Shown one piece after another: positions 1-6,612 of a stretch of DNA of 8,849 nucleotides (positions are counted from its first letter, which is position 1; every line of letters starts with the position of its first letter). The position numbers were made by a program, and so were the translations under genes. The notes beneath the pieces are model-generated. The model was not told the origin of the DNA. It searched no databases and worked only from the letters and a program-made list of their open reading frames with translations. The DNA comes from an uncultured Muribaculaceae bacterium (GTDB taxonomy: Bacteria > Bacteroidota > Bacteroidia > Bacteroidales > Muribaculaceae): assembly GCA_910586895.1 (NCBI GenBank), contig CAJUIW010000002.1, positions 1 through 8,849 on the forward strand. Reading direction: 5' to 3'.

Positions 1-144
1 GGAGGTGTGCCCGGTCAAAGAATACATAGATTTATGGCGTCTGTAAGACGCCGATTATCAGCACAATCAGGCAATTGATTAATGATAACCGGCGTCCTCC
101 CGGACGCCTCCATCCTTTCCGAACTCACATCCGTGCACACCTCC
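1..144. repeat. Outer inverted repeat pair at the left window edge
   Basis: Bases 1-14 (ggaggtgtgcccgg) match the reverse complement of 131-144 at 13 of 14 positions, and the first 10 bases match perfectly. The pair encloses the GGCGTC palindrome at 36-108. The window edge cuts whatever lies to the left, so the left arm may be longer. No ORF or RNA gene is apparent between the arms. The function is unknown. Confidence 0.5.
36..108. repeat. Compound imperfect palindrome built on GGCGTC hairpins
   Basis: Two perfect small hairpins sit at the ends: ggcgtct/agacgcc (36-42 with 46-52) and ggcgtcc/ggacgcc (91-97 with 102-108). The arms 36-60 and 83-108 are also inverted copies of each other, including ccgattatca (51-60) against tgataaccgg (83-92) at 9 of 10 positions, with a short aatca/tgatt stem in the centre (65-69 with 76-80). 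The whole could fold as a cruciform or a branched RNA hairpin. It resembles a repetitive extragenic palindrome. No T-tract follows on either strand, so it is not a typical intrinsic terminator. Confidence 0.6.
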
Positions 145-165
145 GCTTCGCTCCGGTGTACACGG
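131..165. repeat. Hairpin with an 11-bp stem
   Basis: The arm ccgtgcacacc (131-141) pairs with ggtgtacacgg (155-165) at 10 of 11 positions, around a 13-base pyrimidine-rich loop. The left arm also takes part in the inverted repeat with bases 1-14, so two alternative pairings are possible. No adjacent gene is visible. Confidence 0.5.
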
Positions 166-179
166 CTACTACATAATCT

Positions 180-194
180 GCGTCCTCTGGACGC
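180..194. repeat. Short GCGTCC hairpin, third copy of the unit
   Basis: The arms gcgtcc (180-185) and ggacgc (189-194) pair perfectly around a three-base loop. This is the third occurrence of the GCGTC-stem hairpin within 160 bases, after 36-52 and 91-108, which supports a repeated unit rather than chance. Confidence 0.45.
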
Positions 195-236
195 CTGTCC
201 AAGTGGTAATTACAACCGTTGGCGGCAGATACAAAT

Positions 237-266
237 TACATCGGACTGAGAGATACATCGGACTGA
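237..266. repeat. 13-base direct repeat, period 17
   Basis: The sequence tacatcggactga occurs at 237-249 and again at 254-266, identical in all 13 bases. It directly precedes the inverted-repeat element starting at 270 and may be its degenerate left end: the order ggac, then a short spacer, then gtacagaa is also seen at the left end of the copy at 4885-5082. That equivalence is an inference. Confidence 0.5.
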
Positions 267-269
267 AAA

Positions 270-379
270 GTACAGAACAAAATAAGAACATAAGAAACTA
301 AATAAAAAATTCTGTTTCCTATGTCCTTATTTTCTTTTGTACCCTTCTATCCCAAACAATTCCTCTTCCTGACCGGTAA
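270..379. repeat. Diverged copy of the long extragenic inverted repeat (copy A)
   Basis: Arms 270-298 and 314-342 are inverted copies matching at 25 of 29 positions, around an AT-rich 15-base loop. The left arm matches 4910-4938 of the second element at 24 of 29 positions. Both elements have the same order on the right: gtttc, gtcctt, ttctt or ttctt-like runs, gtaccctt, a spacer of about 21-25 bases, then cctgaccggtaa (368-379 here, 5064-5075 there). The four arm mismatches show that this copy has decayed. It lies downstream of the Omp28-like gene, beyond that gene's terminator. Confidence 0.65.
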
Positions 380-387
380 TTTTCGAT

Positions 388-431
388 AAAAAATCAAGGA
401 CAGAGGAAGACTCGCTTTCTCTGTCCTTGAT
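388..431 (-). terminator. Intrinsic terminator of the Omp28-like gene
   Basis: Read on the minus strand, this is a 17-bp stem with one G-T pair (415-431 with 393-409) and a five-base loop (410-414). The complement of the aaaaaa run at 388-393 gives the following U-tract, partly overlapping the last stem pair. It starts about 50 bases after the stop codon at 482-484. On the plus strand there is no comparable T-run after 431, so it works best in the minus direction. Confidence 0.85.
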
Positions 432-442
432 CCTTTATGTAG

Positions 443-467
443 CTTTCAGCCTTCGTGTGGCTGAGAG
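443..467 (-). other. Short hairpin in the 3' untranslated region
   Basis: A nine-pair stem with one G-T pair (443-451 with 459-467) and a seven-base loop lies between the stop codon of the Omp28-like gene and its terminator. It is not followed by a U-tract, so it more likely affects the stability of the mRNA end than termination. The role is inferred. Confidence 0.4.
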
Positions 468-481
468 ATTACGGCGCTTGT

Positions 482-2434
482 TTAGCGGATCACCTTGGTG
501 ACCTTGGAGCCCTGGCGACGGATGAAGAGACCGTTCGAGGGGTTGTCGACGCGCACACCCTGGAGGTTGAAGTATTCAACGGGAGCGTCGGTGTTGTCGG
601 TCTCCACCTCGGTGATGGCTGTGGTGCTGACCTTGATGTCGGCGCTCTTCACACGTGCGGCATTGAGGATCTCGCCTGAATTGGTGTCCACGAGATAGAC
701 AAGCACGTTCATGTTCTTCACATTGCTTACATTGGTGGGGATGGTGATGGTGCGTGTGCCCTCTGCTGCGGTCAGAGCGGTGAAGGTGGCGGGGAGCGAC
801 TTGGCTACACCGGGGAAACCGTCGAGGAGACGGCCCACGTTGTCGTAGAGCATGGATACGGAACTGGGTTTCTTATCCCATCCGTCAAGGTCGCCGGTCT
901 GTCCGGAGTAGTAGTTGCTCTGGTTGTAGGGACCTACATGATCCTCGGTGAGAACGTATGCGAGCTGGTAGCGGTCGGTGGAGTTGTCGGTGTCCATCGA
1001 GAACTTGGTCTCGGTCTTGACGGTGACGGTGGTAGAGTCGGCTGAAAGCTCACACTCCGCTCCGACATAGTAGGGCACGAGGCTGCTTGTGATGGTGGTG
1101 TAATAATCCTCGTATGACTCTATATCGCGGGGATCGCAGGAGATTGAACGGTTGATCACACCGGCGGGGAAACCGCTCGAATAGTTGGAAATCACCTTCG
1201 AGAATGAACTGGTGGTCATCGGGTCGCGCTGATATGCCGACATATTGCCATGGACTGTTACCAGGAAGAAGTCATCGGGATGGTTCTCGGTCATCTTCTC
1301 CATATATGAGAGACCTAAGGGGCAGTAACCGCAATAGGTGCTTGTGATCTCCTCAGTCACCATATTGGCCTTGAAGCCTGTGCCGGGAGCGAGGAAGTTC
1401 ATGGTGAACTCAAATGAGCCGTCGATGGTGTTGGCTTCGCCGTTCACCTTGGTCACAACACATTTGACAGGTACATCGGTTCCGGCTTTGTCGTATGAGG
1501 CATTCTCGATATTGATAACATAGCCCTGACCGAAAGTGAAACCCTCGTTGAACCGGATCACGTCAGATACGGGCTGGGCATCACCGATGGTATAGGTCAG
1601 CTCGATATTCTCGATGTTGTTGGAGGCCTTGTTGTAGATGAGGGCCTGCATACGGAACGGAGCGCCGACCTCTACGTTGCTCGGGGCAGCCATGTCGGAG
1701 ATATTGACGGCGTTGACGGGAAGGGTTTCACCCTCGATGGTGGCCGAGATGCAGTTGAAGCCGTAGTAGGAGGCGATGTTGTCCCATACGAATTCATTCT
1801 TGGTCTTGTCGAAGTTGGCCACCCAGCCGCCGTCGATATCATCGCCGTGGTTCACCCCGTCAATCACGATGGTAAGGTCGTTGGACGATTTAAGTGAGCA
1901 TTCCCAACCGATGTACAGCTCTTTGCCCGGCTCAATGGTGAAGGGCTTGTCGAGCACGGCGGTCTGCAGGGCAAATGCTTTGTGGGAGGCGGTGAATTTC
2001 TGCTCCACCAGGCGCTCACCCTGGAGATCGTAGGTGAGGAATACGGTGTAGTCGGTCACATAGTTGATCTGCTGTTGTGAGGTCTGTATATTGGCTACTC
2101 CGGTGTAGAAGTTGATGGAGGTGATCTGGTTGCCGGCGAAGAGCGTGGTGTTGGCTTCATTCATGCATATAGCGGATGAGAAGCGGTCGCCGTTGGTCTG
2201 GCCATTGAATCCGAGAGCCTGATATGGTGTGGAGGAGAGATTGAAGTCCATCGTGGGGAGCGAGTCGGCCCGGGATGGTGCCTTGAGGGCGGCGGGAAAT
2301 TCAACGGCCTCGGGTGCGCGAGCTGAGACAAACGAAGGATTGCTGGCAGCCGGAAGCATACGCTGGAGTCCGAACGCCGACGCGCTCAGGCCTACAGACG
2401 CAGCCAGGAGGACTGAAAGTAGAGTTTTCTTCAT
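482..2434 (-). CDS. Omp28-like secreted protein with a thioredoxin-type domain
   Basis: A 650-residue exported protein. I chose ATG 2434 because it starts a classical Sec signal peptide (MKKTLLSVLLAASVGLSASA, cleavage near residue 20); the open frame extends 62 codons upstream but through the promoter. There is no lipobox cysteine. Residues about 65-235 look like a beta-rich domain and 240-350 an Ig/CARDB-like domain. Residues about 355-600 resemble the Omp28-related outer-membrane family: a thioredoxin-like segment with Cys368-Gly-Tyr-Cys371-Pro and a GFPAG motif at 421-425 (Pro423 as the likely cis-proline). The tail from 619 (EYFNLQGVRV...NGLFIRRQG) is a C-terminal module common on secreted Bacteroidales proteins and may be an anchoring or sorting signal. 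The substrate is unknown. The gene appears monocistronic, with its own promoter at 2491-2521 and terminator at 388-431. The gene call is secure; the Omp28 assignment is good but rests on motif recognition. Confidence 0.85.
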   Translation of the reverse strand: MKKTLLSVLLAASVGLSASAFGLQRMLPAASNPSFVSARAPEAVEFPAALKAPSRADSLPTMDFNLSSTPYQALGFNGQTNGDRFSSAICMNEANTTLFAGNQITSINFYTGVANIQTSQQQINYVTDYTVFLTYDLQGERLVEQKFTASHKAFALQTAVLDKPFTIEPGKELYIGWECSLKSSNDLTIVIDGVNHGDDIDGGWVANFDKTKNEFVWDNIASYYGFNCISATIEGETLPVNAVNISDMAAPSNVEVGAPFRMQALIYNKASNNIENIELTYTIGDAQPVSDVIRFNEGFTFGQGYVINIENASYDKAGTDVPVKCVVTKVNGEANTIDGSFEFTMNFLAPGTGFKANMVTEEITSTYCGYCPLGLSYMEKMTENHPDDFFLVTVHGNMSAYQRDPMTTSSFSKVISNYSSGFPAGVINRSISCDPRDIESYEDYYTTITSSLVPYYVGAECELSADSTTVTVKTETKFSMDTDNSTDRYQLAYVLTEDHVGPYNQSNYYSGQTGDLDGWDKKPSSVSMLYDNVGRLLDGFPGVAKSLPATFTALTAAEGTRTITIPTNVSNVKNMNVLVYLVDTNSGEILNAARVKSADIKVSTTAITEVETDNTDAPVEYFNLQGVRVDNPSNGLFIRRQGSKVTKVIR

Positions 2435-2490
2435 GAGAACTGATATGATTGAATATATATTAATGTGACAAACTGTATCGTGACAGATTG

Positions 2491-2521
2491 CAAAATTAAC
2501 CATATTGCCAATAATGTGCAA
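2491..2521 (-). promoter_or_regulatory. Bacteroidota-type promoter of the Omp28-like gene
   Basis: On the minus strand the -7 element reads TAATTTTG (2498 down to 2491), matching TAnnTTTG. A TTG lies upstream (2521 down to 2519), with 20 bases between the two elements. This is close to the known Bacteroides sigma-factor spacing. It would start transcription near 2483 and leave a leader of about 50 bases before ATG 2434. Confidence 0.65.
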
Positions 2522-2583
2522 TAAAAATAACCAAAAGGATTGGAAAAAACATGAGATTTCAAGACATTTTCGACTAAAATCAC

Positions 2584-2591
2584 TATTTTTG
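2584..2591 (+). promoter_or_regulatory. Bacteroidota-type -7 element of maeB
   Basis: The sequence TATTTTTG matches TAnnTTTG and ends 22 bases before the maeB ATG at 2614. The leader would be only about 15 bases. No good TTTG -33 element is visible at the expected distance, so the upstream half is weak. No Shine-Dalgarno sequence precedes the ATG; the leader is A-rich, which is usual for this phylum. Confidence 0.6.
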
Positions 2592-2613
2592 CAGTTGAAT
2601 AAAACAATTGTAT

Positions 2614-4887
2614 ATGGCAAAAGTCACCAAGGAGATGGCGCTGGAGTATCACAAATACCCGCGCCCCGGAAAAATAGAGGTAATCCCAACCAAACCATAC
2701 GCGTCGCAGGCCGATCTGGCCCTGGCTTATTCGCCCGGCGTGGCATATCCATGTCTTGAGATCAAGGACGATCCCGATTGTGTGTATGACTATACCGACA
2801 AGGGGAATCTTGTGGCTGTGATCTCCAACGGCACCGCCGTGCTCGGTCTGGGTAATATCGGCGCTCTCGCCGGAAAGCCGGTGATGGAGGGTAAGGGACT
2901 TCTCTTCAAGATATTCGCCGGACTCGACTGTTTCGACATCGAGGTTGACGAGACCGACCCTGATAAATTCATCCAGATAGTCAAGGCTCTCGCCCCCACT
3001 TTCGGAGGCATCAACCTCGAGGACATCAAGGCTCCGGAGTGTTTTAAGATAGAGACCCGCCTCAAGGAGGAGCTGAATATCCCCGTGATGCACGACGACC
3101 AGCACGGAACAGCCATCATCTCGGCCGCCGGTCTGCTCAACGCCCTCGAGATCCAGGGAAAGAAGATCGAAGATGTGCGTCTTGTGGTCAACGGTGCCGG
3201 CGCGGCCGCTGTGTCCTGCACCAAGCTCTACATCGCACTCGGAGTGAAGAAGGAAAATGTCGTGATGTGCGACTCCAAGGGGGTCATCACCGACAAGCGC
3301 ACCGACCTCAATGAGCAGAAGCAGTATTTTGCCACCTCACGCCCCATCACCACCCTTGCCGAGGCCATGGTGGATGCCGATGTCTTCCTCGGACTTTCCG
3401 TGCGCGATGTCGTCACACCCGAGATGGTCAAGAGCATGGCGCCGCGCCCCATAGTGTTCGCGCTTGCCAATCCCGATCCCGAGATAGCATACGAGGCCGC
3501 CACAGCCGCGCGCCCCGACATCATCATGGCCACCGGACGTTCCGACTATCCCAACCAGATCAACAATGTGCTCGGATTCCCCTACATCTTCCGCGGAGCG
3601 CTCGACTGCGGTGCTTCCGAGATAAACGAGACCATGAAGATCCATGCTGTCCGCGCCATAGCCGAGATAGCCAAAAAGCCTGTGCCTCCGGTGGTCAACG
3701 CCGCCTATGGCAAAGCAAACCTCAAGTTTGGCCGCGAATATATCATCCCCACACCTTTCGATCCCCGTCTGCTCACCGCCGTGAGCCCCGCCGTAGCCCG
3801 CGGAGCCATGGAGAGCGGTGTGGCGCGCCGCCCCATCACCGACTGGGCCGCATACGATGAGAAACTGCTGCGTCTCAAGGGTAATGACCGCAAGTTCACC
3901 CGCCGTCTCCACGAGGCCGCGCGTGTCAATCCCAAGCGTGTCGTTTTTGCCGAGGCCAATACCGACAATATGCTCCGTGCGGCGGTGCTTGCCGCCAACG
4001 ACGGCCTCTGCATCCCCATCCTGCTTGGCAATGAGGAGATGATCGAGAAGCGTGCGGTCCGTCTGGGACTCGACGTGTCGGGAATCGAGATTGTCAATCT
4101 CCGCCACGACCGCGAGGCTCCCCGCCGCGAGAAATATGCCGGCATTCTCGCCGAGAAACACCAGCGCATGGGCGAGAACTACGAGAGCGCTCTCGACAAG
4201 ATGTTCGACCGCGATTATTTCGGCATGATGATGGTGGCCAACGGAGATGCCGATGCCCTGATTGCCGGAACACGCTCGGCCAGCACCCGCACCGCCGACA
4301 TCGCCCGCGAGGTGATTGGCATACGTGACGGTTACAGGCATTTCGCCGCCATGCACGTGATGGAGACATCAAAAGGCACCTTCTTCCTTGCCGACACGAT
4401 GGTGAACGGTGAGATGGACGAGGATGCGCTCATGGATGTGACCCGTCTGGCCGCCGATGCGGTGAAGTTCTTCGCCCACGATCCTGTGATGGCCATGGTG
4501 AGCTATTCCAATTTCGGCTCCAACACCGATCCCGAGTGCAAGGTGGTCCACAATGTGGTGGAACGTATGCACGAGCTTTATCCCGAACTCCCGATCGACG
4601 GTGAGATGCAGGTGAACTACGCGCTCAATTCGACTGTCCGCGACAAGGTGTTCCCCTTCAACCGCCTGAACGGCAAGGAGGTCAATACGCTCGTGTTCCC
4701 CAACCTCAGCGCTGCCAATGCCGCTTACCGCATCATGCTCGAGATGGGTGTGGGCGAGAGCATCGGCCCGATCCAGATGGGTCTGCGCAAACCCATCCAC
4801 TTCATCAATGTGGATGCCGAGGTGCGTGACATCATCAATCTCATAGCTCTTGCAGGCCTCGACGCCGCTGTAGAGGACAACAAGTAA
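2614..4887 (+). CDS. maeB: NADP-type malic enzyme with C-terminal phosphotransacetylase-like domain
   Basis: A 757-residue cytoplasmic enzyme that oxidatively decarboxylates malate to pyruvate, linking the C4 acids to pyruvate and reducing power. The length matches the MaeB family (about 760). I chose ATG 2614 over the in-frame TTG at 2608 because MAKVTKEMALEY is a typical start. Malic domain: SPGVAYP at 40-46 with the catalytic Tyr, PVMEGKG at 89-95 with the Lys, INLEDIKAPEC at 133-143 and MHDDQHGTA at 159-167 for metal and substrate. Rossmann domain: NGAGAAAVS at 193-201. From about residue 430 the protein is phosphotransacetylase-like (NGDADALIAG 543-552, DGEMQ 662-666, VFPNLSAANAAYRI 694-707). 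The usual basic residue of the SxK/RGS active-site motif is Phe634 (SNFGS), so the domain is probably non-catalytic. In known MaeB proteins this domain senses acetyl-CoA and aids oligomerisation. NADP rather than NAD use is inferred from the family. The stop lies inside the inverted repeat at 4885. Confidence 0.95.
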   Translation: MAKVTKEMALEYHKYPRPGKIEVIPTKPYASQADLALAYSPGVAYPCLEIKDDPDCVYDYTDKGNLVAVISNGTAVLGLGNIGALAGKPVMEGKGLLFKIFAGLDCFDIEVDETDPDKFIQIVKALAPTFGGINLEDIKAPECFKIETRLKEELNIPVMHDDQHGTAIISAAGLLNALEIQGKKIEDVRLVVNGAGAAAVSCTKLYIALGVKKENVVMCDSKGVITDKRTDLNEQKQYFATSRPITTLAEAMVDADVFLGLSVRDVVTPEMVKSMAPRPIVFALANPDPEIAYEAATAARPDIIMATGRSDYPNQINNVLGFPYIFRGALDCGASEINETMKIHAVRAIAEIAKKPVPPVVNAAYGKANLKFGREYIIPTPFDPRLLTAVSPAVARGAMESGVARRPITDWAAYDEKLLRLKGNDRKFTRRLHEAARVNPKRVVFAEANTDNMLRAAVLAANDGLCIPILLGNEEMIEKRAVRLGLDVSGIEIVNLRHDREAPRREKYAGILAEKHQRMGENYESALDKMFDRDYFGMMMVANGDADALIAGTRSASTRTADIAREVIGIRDGYRHFAAMHVMETSKGTFFLADTMVNGEMDEDALMDVTRLAADAVKFFAHDPVMAMVSYSNFGSNTDPECKVVHNVVERMHELYPELPIDGEMQVNYALNSTVRDKVFPFNRLNGKEVNTLVFPNLSAANAAYRIMLEMGVGESIGPIQMGLRKPIHFINVDAEVRDIINLIALAGLDAAVEDNK

Positions 4888-5082
4888 TTAGTTACCGGTC
4901 AGGACAAGGGTACAGAAGAACAAAAGGACAAAAGAAACAGATTTTTTTAATTTTTTTGTTCAGATATAATCACTATGATGAATCTGAATCCTAAAAAAAT
5001 AATTTGTTTCTTTTGTCCTTTTGTTCTTCTGTACCCTTGTCCTGATCGGTAATCTCCTTTTGTCCTGACCGGTAACTAATTA
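4885..5082. repeat. Giant inverted repeat filling the convergent intergenic space (copy B)
   Basis: Arms 4892-4939 and 5005-5052 are inverted copies matching at 47 of 48 positions; the one difference is a transition. The 65-base loop contains T-runs and a seven-pair inner stem (4959-4965 with 4982-4988). The outermost 23 bases on each side, 4885-4907 and 5060-5082, are also perfect inverted copies and contain the stop codons of maeB and of the esterase gene. The right end is doubled: ttgtcctgatcggtaa at 5037-5052 recurs at 5060-5075 with one change. Both convergent transcripts would end in a very long hairpin, so it may act as a two-way terminator or stability element, although no ideal U-tract follows the stem. 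Confidence 0.85.
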
Positions 5083-6597
5083 TTTTACTTTCCAGCCTTT
5101 GAGTATGTTTTCGGGATTACGGTAATACTCCACTGTGGAGGGGTCGGTGATGCGGCGCGAGTAGGGATGACGCCGGCTCACATCCACCGGCTTGCCGGTA
5201 GCCATATCGACAGTGTTGTATTCAAGCATCCGTGCTGTGGGGAAGCCGATCGTGCTCCACCCTTCGGGACGGATGTTGGATGTGCGGCAGTCGATCAGCA
5301 CCATCTCGGCATCCGGATAGCCGGTGCCGTGATTGGTCTTGGTGCGTCCGAAATCAGCCTGACGGTCGCCGGTTGTGGAGAATGTACACTCCACGAAAAT
5401 ATCGCCATGATTACCCGCCGTGTTCCTCACCCATGTGAACGGGCCACCGTCGTTGCGGAAGTCACAACGGTAGGCGAACAGTGAGCCGCGGCCGAGTATC
5501 GTGTCACCGCCGCCGTCGAGACTGCACCCCTCCATATATATGGTGCCATTGGCCTGCAGTGCATCACCCGAACCGATGATATGTACATTGTAGAGCGCTA
5601 TGCGGTCGCCCATGAGCAGCAGGCCTTCAGCCTGTCCCTTGAGATCAGTGGCGATGGTGATGTCCCTGATGACAATATCGCTGCAATTGTCAAGAGCGAA
5701 GGCGGCGCGCCGTGAAGGGAATGTGCCCGGCCACTCGTTGGTCTTGACATTCAGCGGGTGGGGGTTGAACACCTCATTGTTGGCATAGTGGACGCGCGTC
5801 TCGTCCGGCCCGGAGCCTATGATGGTGACATTGGTCTTATTGCGGGCATAGACAATCTCCTCATAATCGCCGGGGGCCACACTCACCACATAGCTGCGTG
5901 TCGAGAAATCGGGTATGAAGTCAAGAGCGCCCTGCACGGTGTTGAAGTCGCCGCTTCCATCGGCACTCACCCGGATGGTATCGGGGATCACGGCAAGCTC
6001 TCCGCGGGTGGTGAACTGCCAGTCCGTCAGCCCGCCGAAACTCCCGTCGGCGACAGTGATCACTCCCGGATCAATCTCTACCAGGTAGGACTTTCCGGGG
6101 AGCAGAGTATTGTTGTGCAGGCAGATGGTGGCGGTGCTGTCGCGCACAAGTATGGGATGGAAATGAAATCCATCGGTGAAGCCGCCTATGATGGTGAGCT
6201 GCCACTGTGAGGTGTCGGCGACAGCCGTTCCTGACGGCAGTCCGGGACGTGTGTCGCGGTTGGTGGGCACCTTGGTGCGGGAATAGTCATACGGCACCTT
6301 CGTGTAGTCGCAGTCCGGGCCATACTTTCTCGGTTCTGTCGGGCCTGCCGGTATGCTGAGGTCAAGACTGTCGACGACAAGACCTGTCTCCACGTCATAG
6401 ACCCTCACAAATCCGCTGTCGCCCACAACCGGCACGGAATTGAAGTTCAACACAAGGCGGGTATCGGGGTTGACATCCACGGCTCCGTCGGCCGGGAAAA
6501 GCTGAGGTCTGACACCATCGGCCGAACAGGCAGTCAGCACCACTCCGGCTATCACCGGCAGGAAATGGATTTTCATAGGCTTGGGCATAGCAGTCAT
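5080..6597 (-). CDS. Pectinesterase-family lipoprotein
   Basis: A 505-residue envelope protein. The lipobox LTAC (Cys24) follows a short hydrophobic stretch, predicting a lipoprotein; starts at Met1, Met4 (6588) or Met8 (6576) all keep it, and Met8 gives the neatest signal peptide. Residues about 30-200 contain an SbsA/Big_5-type Ig-like domain (LFPADGAVDVNPDTRLVLNF). Residues about 205-500 are a right-handed beta-helix of the pectin methylesterase family (CE8), starting with SADGSGDFNTVQGALDFIP. Putative catalytic residues are Asp345 (GSGDAL), Asp365 (GGGDTIL) and Arg418 (FGRTK), with Gln322 in GQAEG. Two positions differ from typical enzymes: Gly344 replaces the Gln before the first Asp, and Lys420 replaces the Trp of LGRPW. 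De-esterification of pectin or another carbohydrate ester is therefore inferred. The E. coli lipoprotein YbhC shows that homologues can lack pectinesterase activity. It is the last gene of the cluster, 15 bases after the barrel gene. Confidence 0.87.
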   Translation of the reverse strand: MTAMPKPMKIHFLPVIAGVVLTACSADGVRPQLFPADGAVDVNPDTRLVLNFNSVPVVGDSGFVRVYDVETGLVVDSLDLSIPAGPTEPRKYGPDCDYTKVPYDYSRTKVPTNRDTRPGLPSGTAVADTSQWQLTIIGGFTDGFHFHPILVRDSTATICLHNNTLLPGKSYLVEIDPGVITVADGSFGGLTDWQFTTRGELAVIPDTIRVSADGSGDFNTVQGALDFIPDFSTRSYVVSVAPGDYEEIVYARNKTNVTIIGSGPDETRVHYANNEVFNPHPLNVKTNEWPGTFPSRRAAFALDNCSDIVIRDITIATDLKGQAEGLLLMGDRIALYNVHIIGSGDALQANGTIYMEGCSLDGGGDTILGRGSLFAYRCDFRNDGGPFTWVRNTAGNHGDIFVECTFSTTGDRQADFGRTKTNHGTGYPDAEMVLIDCRTSNIRPEGWSTIGFPTARMLEYNTVDMATGKPVDVSRRHPYSRRITDPSTVEYYRNPENILKGWKVK

Positions 6598-6612
6598 GGG
6601 TGTATATACATA

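Noticed and set aside
1..481. A CRISPR array, tRNA or riboswitch in the gene-free left region
   Set aside because: The repeats are inverted and of uneven spacing, with no regular spacers, cloverleaf or recognisable riboswitch core.
455..698. Small plus-strand frames over the 3' end of the Omp28-like gene
   Set aside because: They overlap real coding sequence in another frame and have no start context or known motif.
2465..2485. Repeated gtgaca (2465-2470 and 2480-2485) in the leader of the Omp28-like gene
   Set aside because: A six-base direct repeat in AT-rich leader DNA is too weak to call an operator, although the 15-base spacing would allow one.
2435..2620. Extension of the Omp28-like protein by 62 residues upstream of ATG 2434
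   Set aside because: The extension runs through both promoters and into the start of maeB, and it would bury the clear signal peptide at MKKTLL.
3337..4356. A 339-codon open frame on the minus strand opposite maeB
   Set aside because: It is a shadow of the high-GC codon use of maeB: it is antisense, His/Gly-rich, without recognisable domains, and lies fully inside a well-defined gene.
5758..6210. A 150-codon plus-strand frame inside the pectinesterase gene
   Set aside because: It is antisense to a gene with conserved catalytic motifs, has no promoter or domain, and is best explained as a shadow frame.
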